A stretch of DNA of 58,529 bases from Chthonomonas sp. UBA6659. Lineage in GTDB: Bacteria > Armatimonadota > Fimbriimonadia > Fimbriimonadales > Fimbriimonadaceae. Shown piece by piece: positions 1 to 8,368 of the stretch. The notes below the pieces were generated by a model. That model saw only the letters and a list, made by a program, of their open reading frames with translations. It had not been told where the DNA came from and did not search any database. The stretch covers positions 1 to 58,529 of the forward strand of contig DKKT01000071.1 of the NCBI GenBank assembly GCA_002455425.1, given 5' to 3'. Both the position numbers and the translations under genes were made by a program. Within the stretch, counting starts at the first letter, position 1. Every line of letters starts with the position of its first letter.

Positions 1-1
1 C

Positions 2-253
2 TCACTCGGAGGGGGCAGACCAGCGCGGTATCTTGAGTTCTTCGGCTTGCCATGCGACTTGCACTGGCATCCTACGCAACACTACTTTGTCACGGACGCA
101 GAACTGACTGGCTCTAAGCTCTTTGACTCACTTGGCAGACCGGTGCGTCTCACAGCATTTGAGTCCGCTCTTCTCCACCTTTCCTTGGACAGTACCGAAC
201 CTAGTCCATATGCGGTACACATCCTTGAGCAGGCCGCATCCTCTCACCGATGA
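2..253 (+). CDS. Partial hypothetical protein (C-terminal end, cut by window edge)
   Basis: This frame is open from the left edge of the window to the TGA at 251-253, giving at least 83 residues, so it is probably the C-terminus of a longer gene. A TTG at 47 and other internal codons could start a shorter protein, but nothing favours them. The end (…LDSLGRPVRL-like and …AVHILEQAASSHR) matches no family I recognise. Its stop overlaps the start of the next gene in an ATGA arrangement, so the two are probably co-translated. The local sequence is less GC-rich than most of the window. Confidence 0.5.
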   Translation, partial: SLGGGRPARYLEFFGLPCDLHWHPTQHYFVTDAELTGSKLFDSLGRPVRLTAFESALLHLSLDSTEPSPYAVHILEQAASSHR

Positions 254-669
254 AACATTGGGGGATTGTCTTGAGCGCCATTGGCGCATTGACGCTTCAC
301 GGTTGCCAAAGACCTAATCCATTCGCCGAGCAGGACAGGTTGAAGGCGGCAATGCGCGAGATCCAATTCGCTGCCGCGATTGCATACGGGGGCGGTCAGG
401 CGCGGAATCGTCCTCGCGAGCCGATGGCCTTCCCGAGAGAAGTCCTGACCTTCTTACAGAGCGTGGAGAAGGGGGGCGACTTTTCTGTCAGACCGGGGAC
501 GGCTGAGCTCCTACGCGAACCATCTTGGGAGGGCACCCTTCGCTTCCTCAAACCGACTGGAGGGGATAAGTACCCTGTCATCCGCCTGGACCTATCGCGT
601 CCAACATCGCTTCGAGGAGTATGGGAGGCGCACGACTTCCGTGTCGTGAAGAAGAACCTGGAACAGTAG
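250..669 (+). CDS. Small putative lipoprotein, unknown function
   Basis: A 139-residue protein starting at ATG 250, inside the ATGA overlap with the upstream frame. The N-terminus (MKHWGIVLSAIGALTLHGC) is a short basic stretch, a hydrophobic core and an LHGC lipobox, so Cys19 is the predicted lipidated residue. The remainder is mixed polar with no repeats or motifs I can name. An immunity or accessory role for the upstream partner is possible from the coupling but is speculation. No terminator is seen directly after the stop. Confidence 0.6.
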   Translation: MKHWGIVLSAIGALTLHGCQRPNPFAEQDRLKAAMREIQFAAAIAYGGGQARNRPREPMAFPREVLTFLQSVEKGGDFSVRPGTAELLREPSWEGTLRFLKPTGGDKYPVIRLDLSRPTSLRGVWEAHDFRVVKKNLEQ

Positions 670-903
670 GCAAGCCGGGGGCGGCGGGGCGGCGGACTCA
701 CTTCCCGTTGTAGGCCTTCATGATTCCGTCGATGAGCGTCTGTATCGAGGGCCACGCTCTCACGGATTCCAGAGAGTGCCTTATCCCAGCCGTAGAGCGC
801 TGAACCAGGGCCCTACTCGTTGGTTTTGCGGTTGATTCGGTCCGGGGCCCTCTTCGGCGTTGACGTTCGAGTTCTCCCCGGCAGAGCCGGGGAGAACAGC
901 GCT
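670..903. other. Intergenic stretch with inverted repeats, no gene recognised
   Basis: 234 bases lie between the lipoprotein stop and the hpf stop. GTAGAGCGCTG at 792-802 is repeated inverted as CAGCGCTCTAC at 897-907. Inside that span are paired GGGCCC-containing segments and the 871-897 hairpin. The minus frame ending at TGA 700-698 is open for some distance but has no ATG/GTG/TTG start upstream, so I do not call it a gene; it could be a remnant. Confidence 0.4.
871..897 (-). terminator. Hairpin downstream of hpf
   Basis: GTTCTCCCCGGC and GCCGGGGAGAAC form a perfect 12-bp stem around a 3-nt loop, just past the hpf stop at 904. No T tract follows on the minus strand, so it is either a weak intrinsic terminator or a 3'-end stabilising structure. 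Confidence 0.5.
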
Positions 904-1455
904 CTACATCTCAGGCTGAAGCAACCCGTACCGGCCATCCTTCCGCCGATACAAGAGCTCGATCGAACCTGAATTCTCGTTCTTGAACAGGAAGAACGGG
1001 TGGTCGATCATCTCGAGTTGCAGCGCGGCTTCGTCGATCGACATCGGTTTGAGGAGGAACGTCTTGCGCTCCTTGATCTCGACGTGCTCTTCGTGCTCCT
1101 CGGGGTGCTCCTCTTCGGTCACGAGTCCGTTCGGCACCTGGGCGCCTTTGCGACGGTGGTTCTTGATCAACCGTGACTTGAGTCGTCGAAGGCGGTTCTC
1201 CAGCTTCTCGCTGACTTTGTCGATCGCGGCGACGACCGACTCGTCGTGCTCTTCGCCGCGCACCGTGAAGCCATCCGCAAAGACCGTGATTTCGATCCGG
1301 TGGGACGGCTTGTGGGCCTGTTTCTCCTCGCGGTGCACGATCTCGACCTTGTGGGCCTGGTGGAAAAAGCGATCGAGACGCCCCAACTTCTTGGCGGCGT
1401 ATTCACGGTCGTGCTCGCTGAGGTTTCCTTCCGCGTTACGAACAAGAACTTCCAT
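904..1455 (-). CDS. hpf: Ribosome hibernation promoting factor, long form
   Basis: A 183-residue protein of the HPF/RaiA (YfiA) family, which binds the 30S subunit and drives formation of inactive 100S ribosomes in stationary phase. The N-terminal domain (about 1-105) has the beta-alpha-beta pattern with RFFHQAHKVEIV and a basic EKLENRLRRLKSRLIKNHRRK helix. The C-terminal dimerisation domain (about 125-183) has KTFLLKPMSIDEAALQLEM…HPFFLFKN…GLLQPE, which marks the long form. The start is ATG 1455, preceded by AGGAG; a longer upstream frame overlaps ispDF and is not needed. It lies 13 bp downstream of ispDF and is probably its operon partner. Confidence 0.93.
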   Translation of the reverse strand: MEVLVRNAEGNLSEHDREYAAKKLGRLDRFFHQAHKVEIVHREEKQAHKPSHRIEITVFADGFTVRGEEHDESVVAAIDKVSEKLENRLRRLKSRLIKNHRRKGAQVPNGLVTEEEHPEEHEEHVEIKERKTFLLKPMSIDEAALQLEMIDHPFFLFKNENSGSIELLYRRKDGRYGLLQPEM

Positions 1456-1468
1456 CGTGTGGCTCCTG

Positions 1469-2575
1469 TTACCGGCTGAGCGTGGCGACCGCGAAGGCGG
1501 CAATGCCTTCTCCGCGGCCGATCGCGCCCAGCCCTTCATTCGTCGTGGCCTTGATGCTGATTCGGTTCGCCTCGATGCCCAAGGCCTCGGCTATCGCGGC
1601 GCACATTTCGTTTCTTCGGACCATGATCCGGGGTTTTTCGGCAAGGACGCTGACATCGATATGGATCAGCGCCCATCCTTCCGTACGCACCATTGTAGCG
1701 GCTTCCTTCAAAAACAGGGCGGAAGGCGCGTCTTTCCATCGGGCGTCGTCGTTCGCGAAGTGAACCCCGATGTCACCCAGCCCTGCCGCACCGAGGATGG
1801 CGTCGACCACCGCATGAGCGACGACGTCCGCATCGGAGTGGCCAAGTAGGCCCGGCGTGCCCTCGAAGCGCACGCCACCCAGCCATAGGGGGCGCAAGAG
1901 ATCGGTGGAAAACGCGTGGACGTCGTAGCCCAGTCCGGTTCGGGTTTCGAGAACGCGGGGAGCGTCGGTGGCTCGGTCGATGAGCGTCGTTGCCATCCAA
2001 TAATCTTCTTCGGCGGTGATCTTGAAATTCCTTCTCTCTCCAAGGACGAAATGCGTCGCTATTCCGATCGCTTCGAGAGCGCCGACATCGTCGGTGAACT
2101 CCCCCGCTTCCGCGAGCGCGCGCCGCAAGAGTTCGACCCGGGCCGCTTGGGGTGTCTGCATCGCCAGGAGGCGGGATCGATCCAGGATCGTCACCCCCGC
2201 CTCGGTCGTCGCGCGGATCGTGTCGGTCACGGGGACCGCCGCCGCGACGGACGGGTGCTCGGCAAGGGCGTCGAGTACCCGATCGATCAAGGTGCTGGTG
2301 AGAAACGGTCGAGCGGCGTCGTGGATCAGCACGGCATCGGCATCCCCGACATGGGCGAGGCCTTGGGTCACGCTCGCCTGACGGGTCGCGCCTCCGGGCA
2401 CCCAGGGGACGCCCGTGCGCTCACCGATGACCACGACGTGCGCGATCCGGGGGTGGGACGCGAGGAGGTCATAGCTCCAGCGCCAGAGGGGACGCCCCCC
2501 GAGAGGCATCTCAAGTTTGTCTCGACCGAACCGCTCGCCGCGGCCTGCGGCCGGCAATAAGGCGACCACGCGCAT
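1469..2575 (-). CDS. ispDF: Bifunctional IspD/IspF enzyme of the MEP isoprenoid pathway
   Basis: A 368-residue fusion. Residues about 1-205 are IspD (2-C-methyl-D-erythritol 4-phosphate cytidylyltransferase), with LLPAAGRGERFG followed by the DK pair and the VLIHDAARPF motif. Residues about 212-368 are IspF (MECDP synthase), with GYDVHAF (metal ligands D218 and H220), LLGHSDADVVAHAVVDA and the C-terminal KATTNEGLG. The fusion makes two non-consecutive steps of the pathway in the cytoplasm. The start at ATG 2575 matches the IspD N-terminus (MRVVALLPAAG); longer frames would run into alr. It is divergent from alr with 38 bp between starts. Confidence 0.94.
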   Translation of the reverse strand: MRVVALLPAAGRGERFGRDKLEMPLGGRPLWRWSYDLLASHPRIAHVVVIGERTGVPWVPGGATRQASVTQGLAHVGDADAVLIHDAARPFLTSTLIDRVLDALAEHPSVAAAVPVTDTIRATTEAGVTILDRSRLLAMQTPQAARVELLRRALAEAGEFTDDVGALEAIGIATHFVLGERRNFKITAEEDYWMATTLIDRATDAPRVLETRTGLGYDVHAFSTDLLRPLWLGGVRFEGTPGLLGHSDADVVAHAVVDAILGAAGLGDIGVHFANDDARWKDAPSALFLKEAATMVRTEGWALIHIDVSVLAEKPRIMVRRNEMCAAIAEALGIEANRISIKATTNEGLGAIGRGEGIAAFAVATLSR

Positions 2576-2601
2576 CGTCTGGAGTATGGCGGGGTCGGTG
2601 C

Positions 2602-2607
2602 CACAAT
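2602..2607 (+). promoter_or_regulatory. -10-like hexamer immediately before alr
   Basis: CACAAT (4-5 of 6 to TATAAT) ends 6 nt before the GTG start of alr. There is no Shine-Dalgarno between, so transcription could begin at the start codon and give a leaderless mRNA. No clear -35 was seen. Confidence 0.35.
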
Positions 2608-2613
2608 GGGGGG

Positions 2614-3720
2614 GTGAATCCTTATCCTCGAACCTGGGTGGAGGTCGATTTACCTGCCCTCGCTGGCAACCTCGCCCTGGTTCGAGCGGCGATCGCAGAC
2701 CCGAAGGTCCGGGTCGCCCTGGTCGCCAAAGCCGATGCCTACGGCCACGGGTTGGTACCGGTTTCGCGGTTCGCTCTTCAGAACGGGGCCGATTGGGTCG
2801 CGGTCGCGACGGTCCAGGAGGGCGTCGCACTTCGAGATGCGGGCGTCGAGAAGCCTATCGCCATCATTTCGCCGATTCTGCCGATCGAAGCCGAGCAGGC
2901 GGTGTTCTACCGTCTCCGCGCCCCGGTCGAGTGCTTCGAGACGGCCCAGGCGCTGAGCCGGGCGGCGGTCGAACAGAACTCGACCGCCACGATTCACCTC
3001 GAGATCGAGACCGGACTCGCGCGATTCGGCTGTCTGCCCGCGGATGCCGTCGGGTTGGCGGCGCAAATTCGATCGCTGCCATCGGTCGGGCTTGAAGGGA
3101 TCTCGACTCACTTCTCGAACTCCGGTCGTGACCCCGAAACGACCCATTGCCAGCTCGAGCGATTCCACGCCGTCCTCGATTCGTGCCGCGGTGCAGGGAT
3201 CACATTCGAGGTCGTTCATGCCGCCAACAGCGCCGGGGCGGTCCGTTACCCCGAATCGCGCCACGACCTCGTGCGCGTCGGTCTCGCGGCCTACGGAATC
3301 GAGCCCTACGGCCTCCTCGGAGACGACGGACGCGCGGTGATGAGTTGGAAGGCCCGGGTGATGGCCCTGCGCGAGCTTCCGGCTGGAAGCCCGATCAGCT
3401 ACTCCGGCACCTACGTCACGACCCGGACGACCCGGGTCGCAACCCTGGGCGTCGGATATGGGGACGGGTATCCGCGGTCCCTGAGCAACAAGGGGGTCGT
3501 CGAGCTGAACGGTCGCGAGTGTCCGGTCATCGGGTTGGTTTGCATGGACCAGGTCTTGGTCGATGCGACCGACGTGCCGGTTCAGCTCGGGGATGAGGCG
3601 ACACTGATGGGGCGCGCGGTGCCCGCGCAGCGCCTTGCCGACCTGATCGATACCACGCCCCACGAGTTCACGACGCGGATCATGTCTCGCGTCCCCCGGC
3701 GCTACCTGTTTGGCGTTTGA
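2614..3720 (+). CDS. alr: Alanine racemase
   Basis: A 368-residue PLP enzyme that converts L-alanine to D-alanine for peptidoglycan. The PLP lysine is K39 in AKADAYGHG. The catalytic tyrosine is Y263 in ISYSGTY, and GVGYGDGYPR follows in the C-terminal beta domain with CMDQ near 310. Length is normal for the family. The start is GTG 2614, where the family N-terminus (PRTWVEVDLPALAGNL) begins; no Shine-Dalgarno is present. It is convergent with the large vWA gene, with one base between the two stops. Confidence 0.95.
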   Translation: MNPYPRTWVEVDLPALAGNLALVRAAIADPKVRVALVAKADAYGHGLVPVSRFALQNGADWVAVATVQEGVALRDAGVEKPIAIISPILPIEAEQAVFYRLRAPVECFETAQALSRAAVEQNSTATIHLEIETGLARFGCLPADAVGLAAQIRSLPSVGLEGISTHFSNSGRDPETTHCQLERFHAVLDSCRGAGITFEVVHAANSAGAVRYPESRHDLVRVGLAAYGIEPYGLLGDDGRAVMSWKARVMALRELPAGSPISYSGTYVTTRTTRVATLGVGYGDGYPRSLSNKGVVELNGRECPVIGLVCMDQVLVDATDVPVQLGDEATLMGRAVPAQRLADLIDTTPHEFTTRIMSRVPRRYLFGV

Positions 3721-3721
3721 C

Positions 3722-6547
3722 CTATTCGTTGCCGCCCCGCCGCCGGCGTTTGGCCTCGAGCAGGCCTGCGGCCGTCGCTCCTTGGGACGTGGCCGTGCGT
3801 TCTGGCTCTACCGGCTCCCGTGTCGGGGTTCGGGGTTCTGCGGTGCGGGGGTCCGAGAGCTCGGGACGCGAGGCGTCCGGTTGGGTCGAAGTGACGCGTC
3901 GCTTGGCCTGCTGGAGACGATCATGGACGGCCACTTGCGGTACCGGCCGGGCCTTCGGGCGCAGGAGCCCGACCAAGCGACCCAGGATCTCCGGGACGCG
4001 TAGCGCGATGCGTCGTACGCCTACGTCGAACGGGATCAGCAACGCGGCCAAGAGAAGGACGAAGGGCCAGAGTTCCGTGATCGATTCTCCTGGGTCGACC
4101 AAGGGGCGGAACGCGTCGCGCGGGTTCGCGATTTCGCGACCGCCGCCGGCATCGGCGACTCCTTCGAGCAGCGGGGCATTCGGGCGATGGGTCCGGTATT
4201 CGGGAGGGTAAGGGATCGAGTAGCCCGTCGCCGAGACCCGGGAGCCCGTCCCGTCCTTCTCGGCAACGGTCACGACATAGCTCCCAAGCTCCGTGGAATC
4301 GAACGAGCCGCGAAACACGCCGGGTGCCTCTTGAGCCAAGCTCACCGGTTCCGAGCCGCCTCCGGGGAGATTGACGCGGACGTCGGCGTCGATGGCGTCG
4401 AGTGGATTGCCGAACTTATCGAACGCACGCACTTCGAGCCGGGCGGCGGCTCCATCCTGGGCCACCGATACTTGGTAGTTTCCTCGGGTCGCGCGCCGAC
4501 CGATCACACGCGCGACTTGGCCCCAGAACACGTTGAACCCGTCCCACCCGACCCACTGGGTCGCCCATCGGGGTTGCGCGTCGGACGTGAACGCGACCGA
4601 CGTGCCGAGCCCATACTGCCAGGTCGCGAGGAGCGGATCATCCTTGCCTGTCTTCATCCCGGTTCGTGCCAAAGGTCGAAAATCGGTCAGACAGTAGGCC
4701 AGAAGTGGCGGGACCGAGGACGTGTCGATCCCGCGGAGTGTCTCTTCGCCGAGCGCGACTTTGGGCAAGAACGCGCCTTCCTCGATCGCGGACCGGCTCA
4801 TGAGCGCGGCGTCCTGGGTGAAGATCGCCGGAAGTTGCCCGGCGCGCTGCGCGAGGTAGAAACGGCCCCCGCCGGTTCGAGCGGCCAGCTTCAGGAACGG
4901 GACGAACTCGCCGTCACCGATCGACACGACCGAAGTCGTGATCTTGTTCGCCCGCATCCTCGCGATAATGTCCAGTGAGCCTTCCAGACTGTCGCAATCG
5001 GCACCGTCGGCCAAAAGGATGAAGTGGCGCACCTTCGAGTCCTCGGCACTGAGAATCCTCTCAGCCTTCTCAACTGTGGGGCGGATGTAGATGCCGCCGC
5101 CCGCGGTGGAAAGCTTGCGGATCTGGCTGATCACCGTCCCCTTGCTCTCGAGGCGCTGCATCGGGGCCACCATCTCGATGCCGTCCGAACTTCCGCCGAC
5201 GCCGACTCGATCGACGGGGGACAGGAGCTTGACGGTTTCCTCGGCCGCCTTGGCGGCAAGACGGATCTTCTCGACTCCGTCTTCCATCATCCCCATGCTG
5301 CCCGAGGCGTCGACGAGCACGAGGATCGAGGTGCTGGGAAACGTCTTGCGCTGGCGGACATTGAGATCGACGGGAAGGGCGTCGGCGACTTTCGTTCCGT
5401 ACCAACCCCCGGGAAGGAAGCTGTTTTCGCCGCCGATCATCGCCAGCCCGAGTCCGGTGTCTTCGACGGCGGTTGCCAGAAGGGCCATCTGGCCGGCGAG
5501 GAACGCCGCGGCGTTGATGTCGTTCAGGATGACCGCGTCGTAGTCCTGGAAGCTCTCGGCCCGGGCAGGAATGCCATCGGGTCCCCGAAGTTCGACCCCG
5601 ATCCCTTGGCTGGCGATGGCTTCGGCGAGCGTGCGGTCGGTCGTGTTCTGCTGGAGAACGAGGATCTTCGGCTTGCCGCGAACCTGGACGAAACCCGCAC
5701 CGACGTTGTTGCGGTGATCGCGGTCCTTCGGCACTTCGAGCGTCGCACGGTAGCGGTGGAAGCCGGCATCGGCAATCGCCTGCGAAAACACGATCGCGTT
5801 CTTTCCCGGCTGAAGCTCGACGGCCAGGGACTTCACGACGACCCCGTCGCGATCGACGATCAGGGTCCCCCTCTGGGCTGTCGAGGAATCCACGACGACT
5901 CGCACCTCGAAGGGCTCGTCCCCTCGGGTTTCAGTGGGAGCTTCGAACGTCAGCACCGAGGCTTCGGCTCCCGGGTCGTCGCGCCCGAGGGTCACCGTGT
6001 CGATGGTCACGCCATCGGTCGCCGCGACTTGGGTCGCGGCCAGAGCATCTCCCGAGGTCTCGTTGCCGTCCGAGACGACAACGATCCGGCGCGCTTTGCC
6101 TTCGGGGAACGCCGCGGTCGCGAGGCGGATCGCGGCGGCGAGATTTGAGCCCGAGCCATCGACTCGGGTCAAAATTGGGCCATAAGCGCGCCGTCCTCCG
6201 GGAGCCGCATCCAGCAGGGCTTCCTTGGCAAAAACCACGACCCCGGCACGGTCGTCCGGGCCGAGCGCGCCGATCGCCTCTTCGACGAACTTCCGAGCCC
6301 GTTCCCGATCTTCCTGGTTCACGCTGTCTGAGTGGTCGAGCACGAAAAGTGTCGCCATGCCGACGTTCGGCCGTCGAGCCTCAGGCCCGGAGAGTGCGGC
6401 GATCAGGAGTGCTCCGAGCACGAAGCGGACCCCGAAGGCGAAGCGCTTTCGTCCCTTCGCCATGCCGTGGACATGTCGGAAGGTCAGTAGGAGCCCTGCG
6501 ATCAGCGGCAAGAAAAGGAGCAGATACAGGGGCTCGCTGAAGCGCAC
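3722..6547 (-). CDS. Large membrane protein with two vWA domains and a GATase-like domain
   Basis: 941 residues, last gene of the nine-gene operon. Two N-terminal membrane segments (about 7-25 and 38-55) are followed by a first vWA domain with MIDAS DHSDS (D71, S73, S75). A central region (about 290-400: ILVLQQNTTDRTLAEAIASQ, then LGLAMIGGENSF) resembles the class I glutamine-amidotransferase-like fold found in such proteins, without an evident catalytic Cys. A second vWA domain (about 405-590) has DASGSM. A late membrane segment (LWPFVLLLAALLIPF) precedes a charged tail. Most of the protein should lie outside the cytoplasmic membrane. The start is GTG 6547, directly after the upstream stop and behind AGGAGG. 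Function is inferred only from the MoxR/vWA context. Confidence 0.8.
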   Translation of the reverse strand: MRFSEPLYLLLFLPLIAGLLLTFRHVHGMAKGRKRFAFGVRFVLGALLIAALSGPEARRPNVGMATLFVLDHSDSVNQEDRERARKFVEEAIGALGPDDRAGVVVFAKEALLDAAPGGRRAYGPILTRVDGSGSNLAAAIRLATAAFPEGKARRIVVVSDGNETSGDALAATQVAATDGVTIDTVTLGRDDPGAEASVLTFEAPTETRGDEPFEVRVVVDSSTAQRGTLIVDRDGVVVKSLAVELQPGKNAIVFSQAIADAGFHRYRATLEVPKDRDHRNNVGAGFVQVRGKPKILVLQQNTTDRTLAEAIASQGIGVELRGPDGIPARAESFQDYDAVILNDINAAAFLAGQMALLATAVEDTGLGLAMIGGENSFLPGGWYGTKVADALPVDLNVRQRKTFPSTSILVLVDASGSMGMMEDGVEKIRLAAKAAEETVKLLSPVDRVGVGGSSDGIEMVAPMQRLESKGTVISQIRKLSTAGGGIYIRPTVEKAERILSAEDSKVRHFILLADGADCDSLEGSLDIIARMRANKITTSVVSIGDGEFVPFLKLAARTGGGRFYLAQRAGQLPAIFTQDAALMSRSAIEEGAFLPKVALGEETLRGIDTSSVPPLLAYCLTDFRPLARTGMKTGKDDPLLATWQYGLGTSVAFTSDAQPRWATQWVGWDGFNVFWGQVARVIGRRATRGNYQVSVAQDGAAARLEVRAFDKFGNPLDAIDADVRVNLPGGGSEPVSLAQEAPGVFRGSFDSTELGSYVVTVAEKDGTGSRVSATGYSIPYPPEYRTHRPNAPLLEGVADAGGGREIANPRDAFRPLVDPGESITELWPFVLLLAALLIPFDVGVRRIALRVPEILGRLVGLLRPKARPVPQVAVHDRLQQAKRRVTSTQPDASRPELSDPRTAEPRTPTREPVEPERTATSQGATAAGLLEAKRRRRGGNE

Positions 6548-8368
6548 CTAGCTCCTCCTCGCATAGAGCCACCATTCGCCGGAGAGCACGAGCAAGCAGA
6601 TGAGGAGGAGCGGGCGCCAGAAGTCGGTGAACCGCTCCGGTGAGTTCAACGCCTGCACCGTTCCTGCTTGGAGCTCGAGGCTGTCGGACGGCCGGATCCG
6701 CGACTCGCGTTCGCTTCGAAGTTGGGCGTAGACCGTCTTTTCGGTCGGACCGACCTGGAGTCGGTACCGCCCCACGCGGTCGACATCGCGAACCGTGGCA
6801 ATGCCGCTCTTCACCGAAAGGTCTTTCGTGCCGCGCTCACCGATCAGTTTTGCAGTCTGTCCCTCGGGGACCGGCACCGTGAACGGCTGCCCGGGGCGTA
6901 TCGCGAGCAGATTGCCCTTCGACTCTCCGCCGAGGAAATCGAGGGCGTTCGCGAGGAAGATCGGGAAGCCGACTTGTAGAGGAAAGTCGGAGTCCATCGG
7001 AGTGAAGGCAACGTAGATCTGCTTCTTGACCGGGCGGCTGCGGGTGACGACGAGCGGGCCCTGGTTCGCTTCGGCGACGACTACCGCGGCCGGTCGGCGC
7101 GTGACCTTCTCCATGCGTTCGACGAAGACCGATTCCAGGCCGACGCCCTCAAGGAGAGGGTTCGCGGCGCGATCGACGAAGCGAGGTCTTTCGACCCGTC
7201 CGACAGCGGCGACCGGTGAGGCCGGGCCGGCGGCACCAAACGTCAGAACCCCGCGCGCCTTGACCGGCGTTTCCGGTGTTCCGTCGAACACGACGAGGTC
7301 ATAGGTGCCGGTGCCGGTTCCTTGCTCTCCTTTCGGGACTTCCGTCGCCTTGTCCAGCGTCACCCTGGGGTCGAGCGCGAGTCCGCGCTCCAAGAACAGG
7401 TTGCCCCGAGTGACGAGCAGAACGCGGAGACTCGCTCCGGGGTCTTGGATCGCGTACGCGATGTTGTCGGCGGCAAGGGCGTCGTCGATATCGAGGGACG
7501 CCTCGACCAGCCGAGCCTCGGGCGGGACGGCGACGGTGCGTGCCCATGCCTTTCCGCCTTCGAGCGAGAATCGTACGGAGTCAAGCACCTTGCCGTCGAC
7601 CTTCAGCGTCAGGGCCGGAAAAGCTTGGCGCGAACCGAAGTTCTGCACCGCGACAAACGCCTGGGGACCACGGCCGGTTTCGCTGACACCGAGCGCAGTG
7701 ATCCCGAGGTTCTCGGCGCTCGCCCCGATCTTCCGGTACACGACGCTCGCCTTCCCCGCGGCAAAGTCCGCGATCTTCTCATCGCCTCCGTCCGAGAGGA
7801 CCACGATCCTGGCCCCGTCCAGACCGCTCACGAGGGCGGACGCGAGCCGAAGCGAATCCCCAAGGCTGATCTCGGCGTCCGATCCGGTCGTCGCGTCGAG
7901 GATGCGAAGTTGGCGAGACGGGTCATTGCCGAGCGGAAAGAGGACCTTCGGCGTCGTCCCGGCCTGAATCAACGCCATCCGGTCTCCCGCTCGCGCCCCG
8001 AGGATGGCCTGCCGAATCTGGTCCTTCGCGGCAGCAAAGCGATTCGGGGCGACATCGGTTGCCTCCATGCTCGCTGAACCGTCGAGCACGAACACCGTCA
8101 CATCGCCGGTCAGGCCGGCTTGGCGGGTTTGGGGCTTGGCCAGGGCGACGACGAGGACGAGGACGGCGAGCAGTTGAAGCACCATCAGCCAGTTGAATCG
8201 CAACCGCTGGAAGAGCGCGTTCGCCCGGACCTCCTCGACCCGCTCCGGCCACAGAAACGTCGCCGGCACCTGAACGTCCCGGCGGCGCATACGGAGCAGG
8301 TAGAGCGCGATGATGACTCCCCAAAGCGGAAGCAGCCACAGCAAGGCAGCGGGATTCTGAAAGCTCAT
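6548..8368 (-). CDS. BatA-like vWA domain membrane protein
   Basis: 606 residues. The N-terminus has the BatA-type arrangement: a membrane helix (ALLWLLPLWGVIIALYLL), an RRRDVQVPATFLW segment and a second helix (about 60-78). A vWA domain follows with an intact MIDAS, DGSAS (D96, S98, S100). The rest is a long extracytoplasmic beta-rich part, ending in a C-terminal membrane helix (FWRPLLLICLLVLSGEWWLY). It overlaps the DUF58 gene by 4 bases (ATGA), and the next gene starts right after its stop. In Bat/MoxR systems such proteins bind metal-dependent partners that MoxR remodels; the client here is unknown. Confidence 0.83.
   Translation of the reverse strand: MSFQNPAALLWLLPLWGVIIALYLLRMRRRDVQVPATFLWPERVEEVRANALFQRLRFNWLMVLQLLAVLVLVVALAKPQTRQAGLTGDVTVFVLDGSASMEATDVAPNRFAAAKDQIRQAILGARAGDRMALIQAGTTPKVLFPLGNDPSRQLRILDATTGSDAEISLGDSLRLASALVSGLDGARIVVLSDGGDEKIADFAAGKASVVYRKIGASAENLGITALGVSETGRGPQAFVAVQNFGSRQAFPALTLKVDGKVLDSVRFSLEGGKAWARTVAVPPEARLVEASLDIDDALAADNIAYAIQDPGASLRVLLVTRGNLFLERGLALDPRVTLDKATEVPKGEQGTGTGTYDLVVFDGTPETPVKARGVLTFGAAGPASPVAAVGRVERPRFVDRAANPLLEGVGLESVFVERMEKVTRRPAAVVVAEANQGPLVVTRSRPVKKQIYVAFTPMDSDFPLQVGFPIFLANALDFLGGESKGNLLAIRPGQPFTVPVPEGQTAKLIGERGTKDLSVKSGIATVRDVDRVGRYRLQVGPTEKTVYAQLRSERESRIRPSDSLELQAGTVQALNSPERFTDFWRPLLLICLLVLSGEWWLYARRS

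Noticed and set aside
698..865. Minus-strand open frame between the lipoprotein and hpf
   Set aside because: It has no ATG/GTG/TTG start in its length and no family match; noted only as intergenic sequence.
2650..3663. Long open frame antisense to alr
   Set aside because: It has no recognisable domain and lies wholly opposite a clear alanine racemase; GC-rich coding DNA often leaves the opposite strand open.
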